64,000 nucleotides of DNA from Thermoflexus sp. Lineage in GTDB: Bacteria; Chloroflexota; Anaerolineae; Aggregatilineales; Aggregatilineaceae. Numbering within the stretch: the stretch's first letter is position 1; each line of letters starts with the position of its first letter. The stretch is taken from NCBI GenBank assembly GCA_020724465.1, contig DYGX01000001.1:186001-250000 (forward strand), given 5' to 3'. The translations under genes were made by a program, and so were the position numbers. The notes beneath the pieces were generated by a model. It saw only the letters and a program-made list of their open reading frames with translations. It had not been told where the DNA came from and did no database searches. Below, piece by piece: positions 9,178-17,768 of this stretch.

Positions 9178-9639
9178 ATGAACGAAGGCCGAAAGATCGT
9201 CACCACCAACCGCAAGGCACGGCACGATTACGAAATCCTCGACACGCTCGAGGCAGGCATCGCCCTGACAGGATCCGAAATCAAATCGATCCGGGCCGGG
9301 CATGTCAACCTGCGCGAGGCCTACGTCCAGCCGCGCGACGGCGAGCTATGGCTGATCAATGCCCACATCGCAGCCTACGATCAGGCCGGCGTGTACGGGC
9401 ACGACCCGCTGCGACCGCGCAAGCTACTGCTTCACCGGCGCGAGATCGACCGGCTGGTGTCGCGCGTGCAGGAAAAAGGGCTGACGATTGTCCCGCTCAT
9501 GATGTACCTGACGCGCGGCATCGCCAAAGTGGAGATCGCCGTGGCGCGGGGAAAGAAGCAGTACGACAAGCGCGAATCGCTGCGGCAGCGCGAAAGCCAG
9601 CGCCAGATCGAGCGCTCGCTGCGCGACCGCAGCCGCTAG
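9178..9639 (+). CDS. smpB: SsrA-binding protein SmpB
   Basis: This is a 153-residue protein with the full SmpB signature: ARHDYEILDTLEAGIALTGSEIKSIRAGHVNLREAYV near the N-terminus, a central HxxxYDQAGVYGHDPLRPRKLLLHRREI segment, and a basic C-terminal tail (KKQYDKRESLRQRESQRQIERSLRDRSR). SmpB binds tmRNA and delivers it to stalled ribosomes for trans-translation. I chose the ATG at 9178 (MNEGRKIV) because it matches family N-termini and has a purine-rich Shine-Dalgarno just upstream; the longer frame from 9136 overlaps the protease. It follows two tail-specific proteases by 16 bases. That context is attractive, since tmRNA tags are degraded by tail-recognising proteases, but the S41 enzymes here are exported. 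No ssrA gene is visible in this window. Confidence 0.97.
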   Translation: MNEGRKIVTTNRKARHDYEILDTLEAGIALTGSEIKSIRAGHVNLREAYVQPRDGELWLINAHIAAYDQAGVYGHDPLRPRKLLLHRREIDRLVSRVQEKGLTIVPLMMYLTRGIAKVEIAVARGKKQYDKRESLRQRESQRQIERSLRDRSR

Positions 9640-9650
9640 GCACAGGAAGC

Positions 9651-10454
9651 GTGTTCGCCGTGCAAGGACCCTGGCCCGATTCGATCCGCGGTATTAACGA
9701 CCTGCCCGGGCCGGAGAAGCGCGCCATCTACCGAACCCTGATTCCGGACTGGGTTTTCACGCGTTTCGACATCGACCCGGAGACGCTGACGGTCGATGGC
9801 GAGTCCGTGATCGATTTCCGCTGCCCGGCCGGCAGCAGTGCTGTTGCGCTGTCGGTGTATCATCGGCCTGGCGCCGAGGACCCGGTGCTGCACCTCAACA
9901 TGATGGACACGTTCAACAACCAGTTGATGGTCCTGATGGTGACGGTTAACGATCCGGACGCGCCTCGCTTTAACATTGATGTGGACGAAGAAGGCAGGCC
10001 GACCCAGCTTGGCACGCTCTCCCGCAACCTCCCCGAGGAAATCCGCGCCATGCAGGCGGGGTTGGCTCCGGGCCAGGTGCGGCGGGGTCTGCGCATCTTC
10101 CGGACTGGCATCCCAACCTTCGAGCTGTTCTTGAAGCGGATGGGGCATACCATCTACTTCATCGAGCCGCTGTTCTATCACAACGCCATCGCCTTCGAGC
10201 GCTACGGGTTCGCCTACGCGCGCGGTCTGCGGATGATGGAGACGATCCACGCCGAATTTCAGCCGGGCGGCGAGCTGCACGCGCGCCTGACCGGGGAAAA
10301 CCCCTTCCGCATGCCCGACGCCTGGCAGACGATTCTGGGGCGCTCGTGGGCAATTCATGACGGAATTCTCGGCCACCCCTTCACCGGGGTGCAGATGTAC
10401 AAGCGGGTCGGCGAGCGCGCCTGCATCGAGACGTTCCCCTGCGCCCGCTGGTAG
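9651..10454 (+). CDS. Conserved hypothetical protein, 267 aa
   Basis: The GTG at 9651, with AGGA a few bases upstream, starts a 267-residue soluble protein 11 bases after smpB, so it is probably in the same operon. Predicted features include an N-terminal segment (GPWPDSIRGINDLPGPEKRAIYRTLIPDWVFTRFDID), a central mixed alpha/beta region and a C-terminal part rich in aromatics with HPFTGVQMYKRV. There is no signal peptide, no membrane helix and no motif I can tie to an enzyme. Longer in-frame starts reach back to 9348 inside smpB and are judged spurious. I do not recognise the family. Confidence 0.8.
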   Translation: MFAVQGPWPDSIRGINDLPGPEKRAIYRTLIPDWVFTRFDIDPETLTVDGESVIDFRCPAGSSAVALSVYHRPGAEDPVLHLNMMDTFNNQLMVLMVTVNDPDAPRFNIDVDEEGRPTQLGTLSRNLPEEIRAMQAGLAPGQVRRGLRIFRTGIPTFELFLKRMGHTIYFIEPLFYHNAIAFERYGFAYARGLRMMETIHAEFQPGGELHARLTGENPFRMPDAWQTILGRSWAIHDGILGHPFTGVQMYKRVGERACIETFPCARW

Positions 10455-10462
10455 TCTGGCGG

Positions 10463-10491
10463 TTGCCCGGCGCCGGGGCGCGTGGTACTAT
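10463..10491 (+). promoter_or_regulatory. Promoter of tRNA-Arg
   Basis: TTGCCC (10463-10468), an exact 17-base spacer and TACTAT (10486-10491) place a start about 6-7 bases later, just ahead of the tRNA at 10504. Confidence 0.6.
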
Positions 10492-10503
10492 GGTGGACGA
10501 TGA

Positions 10504-10576
10504 GCCGCCGTAGCTCAGCGGATAGAGCGCTAGTCTTCGGAACTAGGCGTCGCGGGTTCGAATCCTGCCGGCGGTA
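10504..10576 (+). tRNA. tRNA-Arg (anticodon TCG)
   Basis: A 73-base cloverleaf can be folded by eye. The acceptor stem is GCCGCCG/CGGCGGT (first pair G-U), with D arm GCTC...GAGC, anticodon stem CTAGT/ACTAG and loop CTTCGGA giving anticodon TCG (reads CGA). The T arm is GCGGG-TTCGAAT-CCTGC with one G-U pair, and the discriminator is A. The CCA end is not encoded. Confidence 0.95.
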
Positions 10577-10612
10577 CTGCTTCAAATCAAGCCGAATCGC
10601 TCGTCTGCCGGG

Positions 10613-10641
10613 TTGATCGTCCTCCCTGACGATGCTACAAT
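10613..10641 (+). promoter_or_regulatory. Promoter of trpS
   Basis: TTGATC (10613-10618), 17 bases and TACAAT (10636-10641) give a near-consensus promoter about 48 bases before the trpS ATG. No T-box or other leader structure is seen in the short leader. Confidence 0.6.
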
Positions 10642-10688
10642 CCGTGTGCTTTGCAGCGACTTCACACACGGATCAGGACATCGTCTCG

Positions 10689-11723
10689 ATGAGCGAAACC
10701 CGCCCACCCCAGCGCAACAAGCGCGTTCTCTCTGGCGTTCAGCCTTCCGGCAATCTGACGATTGGCAACTACCTCGGCGCGCTCAAACAGTGGGCGCGCG
10801 AGCAGCACAATTACGAAAGCTTTTTCTGCGTTGTGGACCTGCACGCGATCACCGTGCCCTACGACCCGGCCACCCTGCGCGCGAAAACCCGCGAGGTCGC
10901 CGCCCTCTATCTGGCCTGCGGCATCGATCCGGCGATCTCGACCGTGTTTGTGCAGTCTCACATCCCGGCGCACAGCGAGCTGGCGTGGCTGCTCAACTGC
11001 GTGACTCCGCTCGGCTGGCTGTACCGGATGACTCAGTTCAAGGACAAGGCCGCCAAGCAGCAGGCCGAGTCGGTCAGCGCCGGCCTGCTCAACTACCCGG
11101 TGCTGATGGCAGCCGACATTTTGCTCTATCAGGCCGATGCCGTCCCGGTGGGCGATGACCAGCGCCAGCATCTGGAGCTGACGCGCGACCTGGCGCAGCG
11201 TTTCAACCACCTTTTCGGCGAAACCTTCACCATTCCCGAGCCGATGATCCCGCCGGCCGGGGCGCGGATCCGCGCGCTGGATGACCCCACGGTCAAGATG
11301 AGCAAGAGCGAGGTGTCGTCGGAGTATCATGCCGTCTATCTGCTCGACCCGCCCGACAAAGCTCGCAAGAAGATCATGCGCGCGGTGACAGACTCCGGGC
11401 GGGAAATCCGGTTTAGCGACGATCCGGAGCGGGCCGGGGTCAATAATCTGCTCGAGCTGTATGAAGCTATGACCGGTGAGACGCGCGAGGCAATCGAGGC
11501 GCACTTCGCTACAGCACGCGGCTATGGCGATCTGAAGAAGGAAGTGGCCGATGTGCTGATCGCCACGCTGGAGCCGATTCAAGCGCGCTATCACGAGCTG
11601 ACCCGCGACGTCAGCTACATCGACGGCCTGCTCGCCGAGGGAGCAGCGCGGGCGCGCGTCGTCGCGAACGCGACGCTCGATCTGGTCCGCGAGCGGATGG
11701 GGTTCCTCAAGGCGCGCACCTAG
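10689..11723 (+). CDS. trpS: Tryptophan--tRNA ligase
   Basis: This 344-residue class I aminoacyl-tRNA synthetase charges tRNA-Trp with tryptophan using ATP. The HIGH-type motif is in GVQPSGNLTIGNYLGAL near the N-terminus, and the KMSKS loop is intact (PTVKMSKSE, about residue 200). The tryptophan-pocket segment PVLMAADILLYQADAVPVGDDQ is also present. Length matches the bacterial TrpRS family (about 330-350). The ATG at 10689 (MSETRPPQ) is chosen over 10632, which lies inside the promoter. It is followed 18 bases later by a zinc-ribbon protein gene. Confidence 0.97.
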   Translation: MSETRPPQRNKRVLSGVQPSGNLTIGNYLGALKQWAREQHNYESFFCVVDLHAITVPYDPATLRAKTREVAALYLACGIDPAISTVFVQSHIPAHSELAWLLNCVTPLGWLYRMTQFKDKAAKQQAESVSAGLLNYPVLMAADILLYQADAVPVGDDQRQHLELTRDLAQRFNHLFGETFTIPEPMIPPAGARIRALDDPTVKMSKSEVSSEYHAVYLLDPPDKARKKIMRAVTDSGREIRFSDDPERAGVNNLLELYEAMTGETREAIEAHFATARGYGDLKKEVADVLIATLEPIQARYHELTRDVSYIDGLLAEGAARARVVANATLDLVRERMGFLKART

Positions 11724-11741
11724 CCTGCGCGGAGCCGCGAG

Positions 11742-12464
11742 ATGGTGCCGGAAGATACGCTTGGCTTGCTCCCCCCGGTTCAGGGGTGTCTGTTCTGCCA
11801 CTCAGAAGGCGCCATCAGCCTGGAGGCGGGGCGCGCGCGTCTTGTGCGAAGCGCGGCTTTTCCGCTGATCAAATGTGCGCACTGCGGCAGCATCGCCGAG
11901 CTAGACGTAGACCCGGCCGATCTGGATCATTGGCGCATCCGCTATCGCAAGATCAGTCACGCTCCGCGCTACTACTATATGACTCTGCTGTTCGGGAGCG
12001 GGGCCTGGATCGAAGGGCTGCAGGCGCTCCAGTTCAGCACCCAGGGATTCGTGCAGCGACAGCGCGTTCGCCAGGCCAGCGAGGGCGATTTCTCCTGGCT
12101 GGCGCCGGTGTCCCTTGACCCGGCCCCGCCTTTCATTGTGCAGGGCGAGACGGCGCTCCTGGTCTTGCGTGCGGTATCTTTCATACGCCCGGCGCCGCAG
12201 ACCTGGCTCTTCCGCACCGGCCAGGACGAGCTTCTTGACTCGGGCAAACTCTACATCACCGACCGGAAGCTGCATCTGGTTGGCCAGCGCCGGGAGTGGT
12301 CGGTGGCCTGGGCTGACGTTCTCGAGTCAGAGTATGACGCGGACACCTGGCGCGTTCGCGTGGGCGGCGATGACAGAATGCGCCAGTTTACCGGCGCGCG
12401 CAGTGCAAATGAGGTCGATCCTCAACTAATCACTGTGATGGTAAACTATTTGAAATCGCGCTGA
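11742..12464 (+). CDS. Zinc-ribbon protein with PH/GRAM-like C-terminus
   Basis: This is a 240-residue soluble protein. The N-terminus has two CxxC knuckles, CLFCHSE and IKCAHCGS, about 35 residues apart, consistent with one zinc ribbon. The C-terminal half contains LLDSGKLYITDRKLHLVGQRREWSVAWADVLESEYD. That resembles the first strands of a PH/GRAM-like beta-barrel ('lets you see the threshold, then converts to display form' proteins of the DUF1720/short-PH type), which is inference. It lies 18 bases after trpS and probably shares its transcript. I assign no function. Confidence 0.7.
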   Translation: MVPEDTLGLLPPVQGCLFCHSEGAISLEAGRARLVRSAAFPLIKCAHCGSIAELDVDPADLDHWRIRYRKISHAPRYYYMTLLFGSGAWIEGLQALQFSTQGFVQRQRVRQASEGDFSWLAPVSLDPAPPFIVQGETALLVLRAVSFIRPAPQTWLFRTGQDELLDSGKLYITDRKLHLVGQRREWSVAWADVLESEYDADTWRVRVGGDDRMRQFTGARSANEVDPQLITVMVNYLKSR

Positions 12465-12489
12465 TTCCGTAAATGTGACCTTTAGCTGC

Positions 12490-12518
12490 TTGACAAGCAT
12501 CCCGTAGTTAACTATACT
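12490..12518 (+). promoter_or_regulatory. Consensus sigma70 promoter with no downstream gene
   Basis: TTGACA (12490-12495, perfect), 17-base spacer, TATACT (12513-12518). This is the best promoter in the window. The next plus-strand gene is more than 3 kb away, and a strong terminator follows within 85 bases, so it most likely makes a short RNA. Confidence 0.75.
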
Positions 12519-12524
12519 AAGACG

Positions 12525-12602
12525 TGTAGTGGTGTTGAATAGACATCCCACCACCCCACCCGCTTGAGCGTCGCGTCTCCCCACACGCGACGCTCGCTTT
12601 TT
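12525..12602 (+). ncRNA. Candidate small RNA (about 78 nt)
   Basis: The candidate is defined by a perfect-looking promoter at 12490-12518 and an intrinsic terminator ending in TTTTT at 12602. The predicted transcript starts near 12525. It has a first hairpin of six perfect pairs (GTGGTG 12529-12534 with CACCAC 12549-12554, 14-base loop) and a single-stranded C-rich stretch CCCACCCGCTTG (12555-12566). The terminator hairpin of 11 perfect pairs follows. No reading frame with a Shine-Dalgarno fits. The C-rich segments could pair with GGAGG-type ribosome binding sites, as in many small regulatory RNAs (inference). It lies between convergent genes, which is a common location for such RNAs. Confidence 0.5.
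12566..12602 (+). terminator. Strong intrinsic terminator
   Basis: An 11-bp perfect stem (GAGCGTCGCGT 12566-12576 with ACGCGACGCTC 12585-12595) with an 8-base loop is followed by GC and TTTTT. It ends the candidate small RNA and would also stop read-through from trpS. Confidence 0.85.
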
Positions 12603-12654
12603 CGGCCTTGTCGCTCGTCGGGATGCGAGGTTTCGTTATTCGCTGCCGGTGCAC

Positions 12655-12690
12655 AAAAGCACAGGCCGCCCGAAACGATCGGACGGCCTG
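12655..12690 (-). terminator. Terminator of the P-type ATPase gene
   Basis: CAGGCCG (12662-12668) pairs with CGGCCTG (12684-12690), and pairing continues inward past one mismatch. On the minus strand it is followed by TGCTTTTG. It lies 30 bases beyond the ATPase stop. Confidence 0.6.
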
Positions 12691-12719
12691 ATTTGTGCCT
12701 CGCGAGTGGCCGGGCGAAC

Positions 12720-15512
12720 CTACGCCGAGTGCGCGGCCCGGGCTTCGTCCCGCCGGTGTAAAGCGCGCAGATAGATCTTGGTTACCTCGGCCACCACCGC
12801 GGGGAGCAGAATCAGCGGGGCCATGTACAGCCAGTGGACCGCGCCGAGCGTCACGGTCGAGAACAAGTTCTGCAGGAACGGGATATACAGCACCGCCAGA
12901 AGCAAGATGATCGACGTCCCGACGGCGTACTGCATGTACCTGTTCGAGAATATGCCGATCCGCACCAGCGGGTACAGCTCCGAGCGCGCCGTGTAGGCGC
13001 GCAGCAGTTCCGAGAATGCCAGCGTCACAAACGCCATCGTGCGGGCCAGTTGCCAGCTATCGGGGTCGAGATGGCGCCCGATCGCGAACGCCGCCAGCGT
13101 GGCCGCCGTCTTGACGACAGTCTGGACGAGCATCCCGATCCGCATGTCGCGATCGATGATCGGTTCTTTGACGGGGCGCGGTGGATGATCCATGATGTCG
13201 GGGTCGCCCTTCTCGACTCCCAGCGCCAGCGCGGGTGCGCCGTCGGTGAGCAGGTTTAGCCACAGCAACTGGATCGGCGTGAGAGGTGCGGGCGCGCCGG
13301 CCAGCGTCGCCAGAAAGATCACGCCGATCTCTGCCAGGTTGCAGCTCAGCAGGAAGAACACGAATTTGCGGATATTGGCGTAGATGATCCGCCCTTGTTC
13401 CACGGCGGACACGATGCTGACGTAGTTGTCGTCGGTGAGCACCATGTCTGCTGTTTCTTTGGAGACGTCTGTGCCGGTGATGCCCATCGCCACACCGATG
13501 CTCGCCCGCTTCAGGGCCGGAGCGTCATTGATGCCGTCGCCGGTCATCGCCACCACGTGATCGCGCGCGCGGAAGGCTTCCACGATGCGCACTTTGTGTT
13601 CGGGCGACACGCGCGCAAACACATCCACATCGTCGATCACATCGGCCAGGGCCTCAACGGGCATCCGCTCTAGCTCGTCGCCGCGTATCACGCGCCCCCC
13701 TTCGCGCAGCAACCCGATCTCGCGGGCGATGGCGCGGGCCGTGTCCGGATAGTCACCGGTAACCATGACCGTCCGGATCCCGGCATGGCGGGCGCGGTCG
13801 ATGGCCGGCTTGACCTCGGGCCGCGCCGGGTCAATCATGCCAATCAACCCGATCAGCGTCAGGTGTTGCTCGATCGTCTCTGGTGTGATTGAGGCGGGCA
13901 GCTCATCGAGGTGCCGCTGCGCAATGGCCAGCACGCGCAGCGCGTCGGCAGCCATCTCGCTGTTGCGCTGGCGGATGCGCTCGCGCCTCGCGTCATCGAG
14001 TGGGATAGCTTTGCCATCCTCAAGAATCGCATCGCAGTGCTCAAGCAGGATTTCGGGTGCCCCTTTTGTGAACACGAGATACCCGCTGCCATCTGGCAGG
14101 CGATGAATGGTGCTCATGCGTTTGCGGCTGGAGTCGAACGGAATTTCGTTGATACGCGGATAGCGATCCTCGAGATCTTCTCGCCACAGCCCGGCCTTGG
14201 CTGCCGCGACGACCAGCGCGCCTTCGGTCGGGTCGCCTACCATCCGGTAGGTCATATCGGAGTGCCCGTTCCCGGTTTCATTTTCTGGCTCGAGCCGGGC
14301 ATCGCTGGCCAGCAGCGCCCCTTCCAGCAGGCGACGCACATCCGGTATCTGGCCCGGATCAGCCGTCTCGCCATTGCGATGAAAGGCTCCCACCGGCTGA
14401 TACCCCTGCCCCGAGATCTCATACTGCCTGCCGCCGACATAAATGCGGGTGACTGTCATCTGGTTTTGGGTCAGCGTGCCTGTTTTGTCGGAGCAAATCG
14501 CGGACGCGCTGCCCAGCGTCTCTACCGCCGGCAGCCGCCGGATGAGCGCGTTGCGCCGGATCATCTCGCGCATCCCGATCGCGAGGTTGATCGTCACAAT
14601 CGCCGGCAGCCCTTCGGGCACGGCGGCGATGGCCAGCGCGACAGCCGTCATCACGGAATCGGTCAGGGCGCCGATGAAGTCGAATTCCCCCGACGTGATC
14701 TCGCGCGCGAAAATGATCACACCCACCATCACGCAGATCGCCAGCGCGCCGACGCTCAACGTCCGGCCAAGCTGGTCGATCCGCTGCTGAAGCGGCGTTA
14801 CTTCGTCCTCGGTGGATTGAATCATATCTGCGATCTTGCCGATCGCGGTCTGCATCCCCGTGTGCACAACGACGCCGCGCCCCCGGCCATAGGTCGCAGT
14901 CATCCCGGCATACGCCATATTCTTGCGGTCGCCCAGGATCGCATTCGCGGCCACGACAGCGTTGGCGTCCTTATCAACCGGCACAGACTCCCCCGTTAGC
15001 GAGGCTTCGTCGATCTTGAGGTTGACCGTCTCGATCAGCCGCACATCCGCAGGAACGAAGTTGCCGGCTTCCAGAACGACGATATCACCGGGCACGACCT
15101 CGCTGGCGGGGATCGTCTTTTGGTGACCGTTGCGGATCACATCAGCCTCAGGGGACGCCAGCTTGCGCAGCGCAGCGAGCGCCTCTTCGGCGCGTCCTTC
15201 CTGGATGACGCCGAGCGCGGCGTTGAGCACGACGATGGCGGTAATCGCCGCCGACTCGAGCCAGTCGCCCAGGAACGCTGACAGGATGGCCGCGAAGATC
15301 AGGATGTAGATGACAAAGTTGTTGAACTGCGCCAGCAGCCGGTGCCAGAAAGTTGGTCGCGGGCGCTCGCGCAGCGCGTTGGGGCCATAGCGTTCGAGGC
15401 GGCGGGCGGCTTCTTCCTCGCTCAGGCCGCGCTTGGGGTCAGTCTCCAGTGCAGCGAGCACTTCTTCGATCGTGACACTGTGCCACTCGTAATCTGGGGT
15501 TGGCTCTCCCAT
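12720..15512 (-). CDS. Calcium-type P-type cation ATPase
   Basis: This is a 930-residue P-type ATPase of the PMR1/SERCA/PacL class that pumps cations, most likely Ca2+, out of the cytoplasm using ATP. Features in order: N-terminal cation-ATPase domain (YEWHSVTIEEVLAAL...), TM1-2, an actuator domain with the TGES loop (DEASLTGESVPV), and TM4 with AAVPEGLPAIV (the SERCA-type calcium site PEGLP). The phosphorylated Asp342 is in CSDKTGTLTQ, followed by a nucleotide-binding domain with KGAPE and the hinge TGDGINDAPAL. The six C-terminal membrane helices include NLLTDGAPALALG (calcium-site N and D). All catalytic residues are present. The ATG at 15512 is preferred because AAGGG lies about 9 bases upstream; a TTG at 15533 would add seven residues. 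Confidence 0.93.
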   Translation of the reverse strand: MGEPTPDYEWHSVTIEEVLAALETDPKRGLSEEEAARRLERYGPNALRERPRPTFWHRLLAQFNNFVIYILIFAAILSAFLGDWLESAAITAIVVLNAALGVIQEGRAEEALAALRKLASPEADVIRNGHQKTIPASEVVPGDIVVLEAGNFVPADVRLIETVNLKIDEASLTGESVPVDKDANAVVAANAILGDRKNMAYAGMTATYGRGRGVVVHTGMQTAIGKIADMIQSTEDEVTPLQQRIDQLGRTLSVGALAICVMVGVIIFAREITSGEFDFIGALTDSVMTAVALAIAAVPEGLPAIVTINLAIGMREMIRRNALIRRLPAVETLGSASAICSDKTGTLTQNQMTVTRIYVGGRQYEISGQGYQPVGAFHRNGETADPGQIPDVRRLLEGALLASDARLEPENETGNGHSDMTYRMVGDPTEGALVVAAAKAGLWREDLEDRYPRINEIPFDSSRKRMSTIHRLPDGSGYLVFTKGAPEILLEHCDAILEDGKAIPLDDARRERIRQRNSEMAADALRVLAIAQRHLDELPASITPETIEQHLTLIGLIGMIDPARPEVKPAIDRARHAGIRTVMVTGDYPDTARAIAREIGLLREGGRVIRGDELERMPVEALADVIDDVDVFARVSPEHKVRIVEAFRARDHVVAMTGDGINDAPALKRASIGVAMGITGTDVSKETADMVLTDDNYVSIVSAVEQGRIIYANIRKFVFFLLSCNLAEIGVIFLATLAGAPAPLTPIQLLWLNLLTDGAPALALGVEKGDPDIMDHPPRPVKEPIIDRDMRIGMLVQTVVKTAATLAAFAIGRHLDPDSWQLARTMAFVTLAFSELLRAYTARSELYPLVRIGIFSNRYMQYAVGTSIILLLAVLYIPFLQNLFSTVTLGAVHWLYMAPLILLPAVVAEVTKIYLRALHRRDEARAAHSA

Positions 15513-15656
15513 CCGACTACCCTTCGGTGACAAGGCAAAAGCATCCGTACAATCATATCATACCGCGGTAAAATGGGGTCAGTGCCCCTCCCAAAGAATG
15601 GGGGGCCTGGGACGCCGCCGCGTCTTAGAGAATGCAGTGCCGGATTGCCCGGAGTG

Positions 15657-15665
15657 TGTTATACT
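15657..15665 (+). promoter_or_regulatory. Extended -10 promoter of the repair operon
   Basis: TGT directly precedes TATACT (15660-15665), 39 bases before the first gene of the helicase-nuclease operon. The -35 is weak. It is the only clear promoter seen upstream of five closely packed genes. Confidence 0.45.
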
Positions 15666-15704
15666 TAAGCGTTCAGAACAAATGTTTGCACATAGGCGCA
15701 CGCT

Positions 15705-17768
15705 ATGAACCGTTCGCGTTTCATCGAGGGGCCAGCCGGCAGCGGCAAGACAACCGCCGCCATCGAGCATGTCCACGCGCTGCTGCGGGATGGCGTCCCG
15801 GCAGAGCAGATTCTGATCCTGGTGCCGGCCCGCTCGCTCGGCACGCCGTTTCAGCGTGCGCAGGCAACGCCGGACTGGCCGCCCGGTGCTCCGCTGGACG
15901 TTGTTACGCTGGGCGGTCTGGCACGGCGCGGCATTGAGCTATTCTGGCCGCTGATCGCTCGCCGCGCCGGGTTCCGCGACCCGCTGCGCGAGCCGCGCTT
16001 CCTCACGCTCGAGACGGCGCAATATTACATGAACCGGCTGGTGGCCGAACAGATTCGCAGCGGGGTATACGATAGCATCAGCGTGCGGCGCAGCCAGATC
16101 ATCCGCCAGACGCTCGACAACCTTGCCAAGGCTGCCGTCAATGGATTCACTCTCGAAGAGGTCGAAGCCCGGCTGATCACGGCCTGGGGCGACCGGCACT
16201 CCAGCCGCCCGCCGGTCTACCGCGCCAGCGTGGATCTCGCTCGCCGCTTCCGCGCGCTCTGCCAGGAAAACAACCTGCTCGACTTTTCCTACCAGATCGA
16301 CCTGTATGCCCGCCATCTGCTGCGCGAGCCGCAGTACCGCGCGTGGTTCGCGGGCCAGTACCGGCATCTGGTGGCCGACAACCTCGAAGAGAACGTGCCG
16401 GTTGTGGCCGACTTCATCCGCTGGGCGTGGGACGCGCTCGACACTGCACTGCTGGTCTACGATCGCGACGCCGGCTACCGCGTGTTCCTCGGCGCCGATC
16501 CCAGCGGCATGGCGGAGCTGGCCGACCTCTGCCAGGAAGTCGAGCATCGCGAGCCAGCAGGGGTCTCCGAGACTCCGCTCAACGCCCTGTCGAGCACACT
16601 CGCCGCCCTGCTTGACGGCGCGCGCGTGGACGAGAGCGAGCCGAGCATTGAGCCGGGGCTGGCGCTGAGCGTGCAGACGCACAGGTTCTTCCCCCAGATG
16701 GTCGACGGCGTGGTAGACGAGATCGCCGCGCTGGTCGAAGCGGGGACGCCGCCGGGTGAGATCGCGGTCCTGGCGCCGCTGTTGGGCGACTCGCTACGCT
16801 TTGAGCTGATCGACCGCCTGGAAGAACGGGGGATCCGCGCCGTCTCGCACCGGCCCTCGCGCGCGCTGCGTGATGAACCGGCGGCGCGTGCCATGCTGAC
16901 TCTGATGACGCTCGCCTATCCGGACTGGGGAATTCACCCGCCAGTGCTCGACGTCGCCGATGCGCTGCAGCAGGTTATCGAGCCGCTCGACCCGATCCGC
17001 GCCTGGCTGCTGGCGCAGATCGTCTACCGGCCCGGATCCGGCAGCCTCGGCTCGTTCGATGTGATCAAGCCGGGGATGCAGGAACGCATTTCCTACCGCA
17101 GCGGTGAGCAGTACGAGCGGCTGCGCAGCTGGCTGCTGGCGTTTTCCGAGGACGCGCCCACCTCGCCGCCGGATCACTTCCTCAGCCGGCTCTTTGGCGA
17201 GGTGCTGTCGCAGCCGGGGTTTGGCTTCCATGCCGATCTGGAAGCGGGTCGGGTGATCGCCGAGCTGGTTGAGTCCGCCCGCAAGTTCCGCCAAGTCCTG
17301 CACCCGGACGGCGCCGACGACTGGCGCGAGCCAACCCGCGAGTACTACACGCTGGTGCAAGAAGGGCTGCTGGCCGCACAGTATCTGTCAAGCTGGCAGA
17401 TGGAGCAGCAAGATGCCGTATTTCTTGCCCCGGCATATACCTTTCTGATGCGCAACCGGGTTGTCGACCACCAGTTTTGGCTTGATGTCGGGAGCAGCGT
17501 GTGGTGGGAACGCCTGGAGCAGCCGTTGACTCACCCGTACGTGCTGGCCCGCAGCTACCCTGCCGACCAGATCTGGACCGACGATCTGGAGTTCTACGCG
17601 CGGCGTGATGCGCTGCGCAGACTGGTGTTGGGCTTGGTGCGGCGCTGTCGCGAGCGCGTACACCTGGCGGTCTGCAACCTGGGCGAGAGTGGCTATGAAC
17701 AGCGCGGCCCACTGCTGCAGATCATCCAGCGCCTGCTGCAGCCTCAGGCCAGTGAGGGGGATGTGTAA
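15705..17768 (+). CDS. Degenerate SF1 helicase-like subunit (AddB-like)
   Basis: This 687-residue protein begins with an intact Walker A motif (GPAGSGKT, residues 9-16). It continues with UvrD/AddB-like segments: QILILVPARSLGTPFQ (motif Ia region), a Walker-B-like HLVADNLEEN in place of the DExx box, and FLGADPSG (motif III-like). The C-terminal RRCRERVHLAVCNLGESG is reminiscent of motif VI. Without a proper DExD/Q motif, ATP hydrolysis or translocation may be impaired. The order resembles the AddB subunit of AddAB, whose helicase site is inactive and which scans for Chi, but the C-terminal nuclease of AddB is absent here and is encoded two genes later. Its stop abuts the next gene's ATG (17769), so expression is probably coupled. 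Confidence 0.75.
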   Translation: MNRSRFIEGPAGSGKTTAAIEHVHALLRDGVPAEQILILVPARSLGTPFQRAQATPDWPPGAPLDVVTLGGLARRGIELFWPLIARRAGFRDPLREPRFLTLETAQYYMNRLVAEQIRSGVYDSISVRRSQIIRQTLDNLAKAAVNGFTLEEVEARLITAWGDRHSSRPPVYRASVDLARRFRALCQENNLLDFSYQIDLYARHLLREPQYRAWFAGQYRHLVADNLEENVPVVADFIRWAWDALDTALLVYDRDAGYRVFLGADPSGMAELADLCQEVEHREPAGVSETPLNALSSTLAALLDGARVDESEPSIEPGLALSVQTHRFFPQMVDGVVDEIAALVEAGTPPGEIAVLAPLLGDSLRFELIDRLEERGIRAVSHRPSRALRDEPAARAMLTLMTLAYPDWGIHPPVLDVADALQQVIEPLDPIRAWLLAQIVYRPGSGSLGSFDVIKPGMQERISYRSGEQYERLRSWLLAFSEDAPTSPPDHFLSRLFGEVLSQPGFGFHADLEAGRVIAELVESARKFRQVLHPDGADDWREPTREYYTLVQEGLLAAQYLSSWQMEQQDAVFLAPAYTFLMRNRVVDHQFWLDVGSSVWWERLEQPLTHPYVLARSYPADQIWTDDLEFYARRDALRRLVLGLVRRCRERVHLAVCNLGESGYEQRGPLLQIIQRLLQPQASEGDV

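Noticed and set aside
12564-12761. 65-codon plus-strand frame
   Set aside because: It begins in the terminator hairpin and runs into the antisense of the P-type ATPase; no ribosome binding site is seen.
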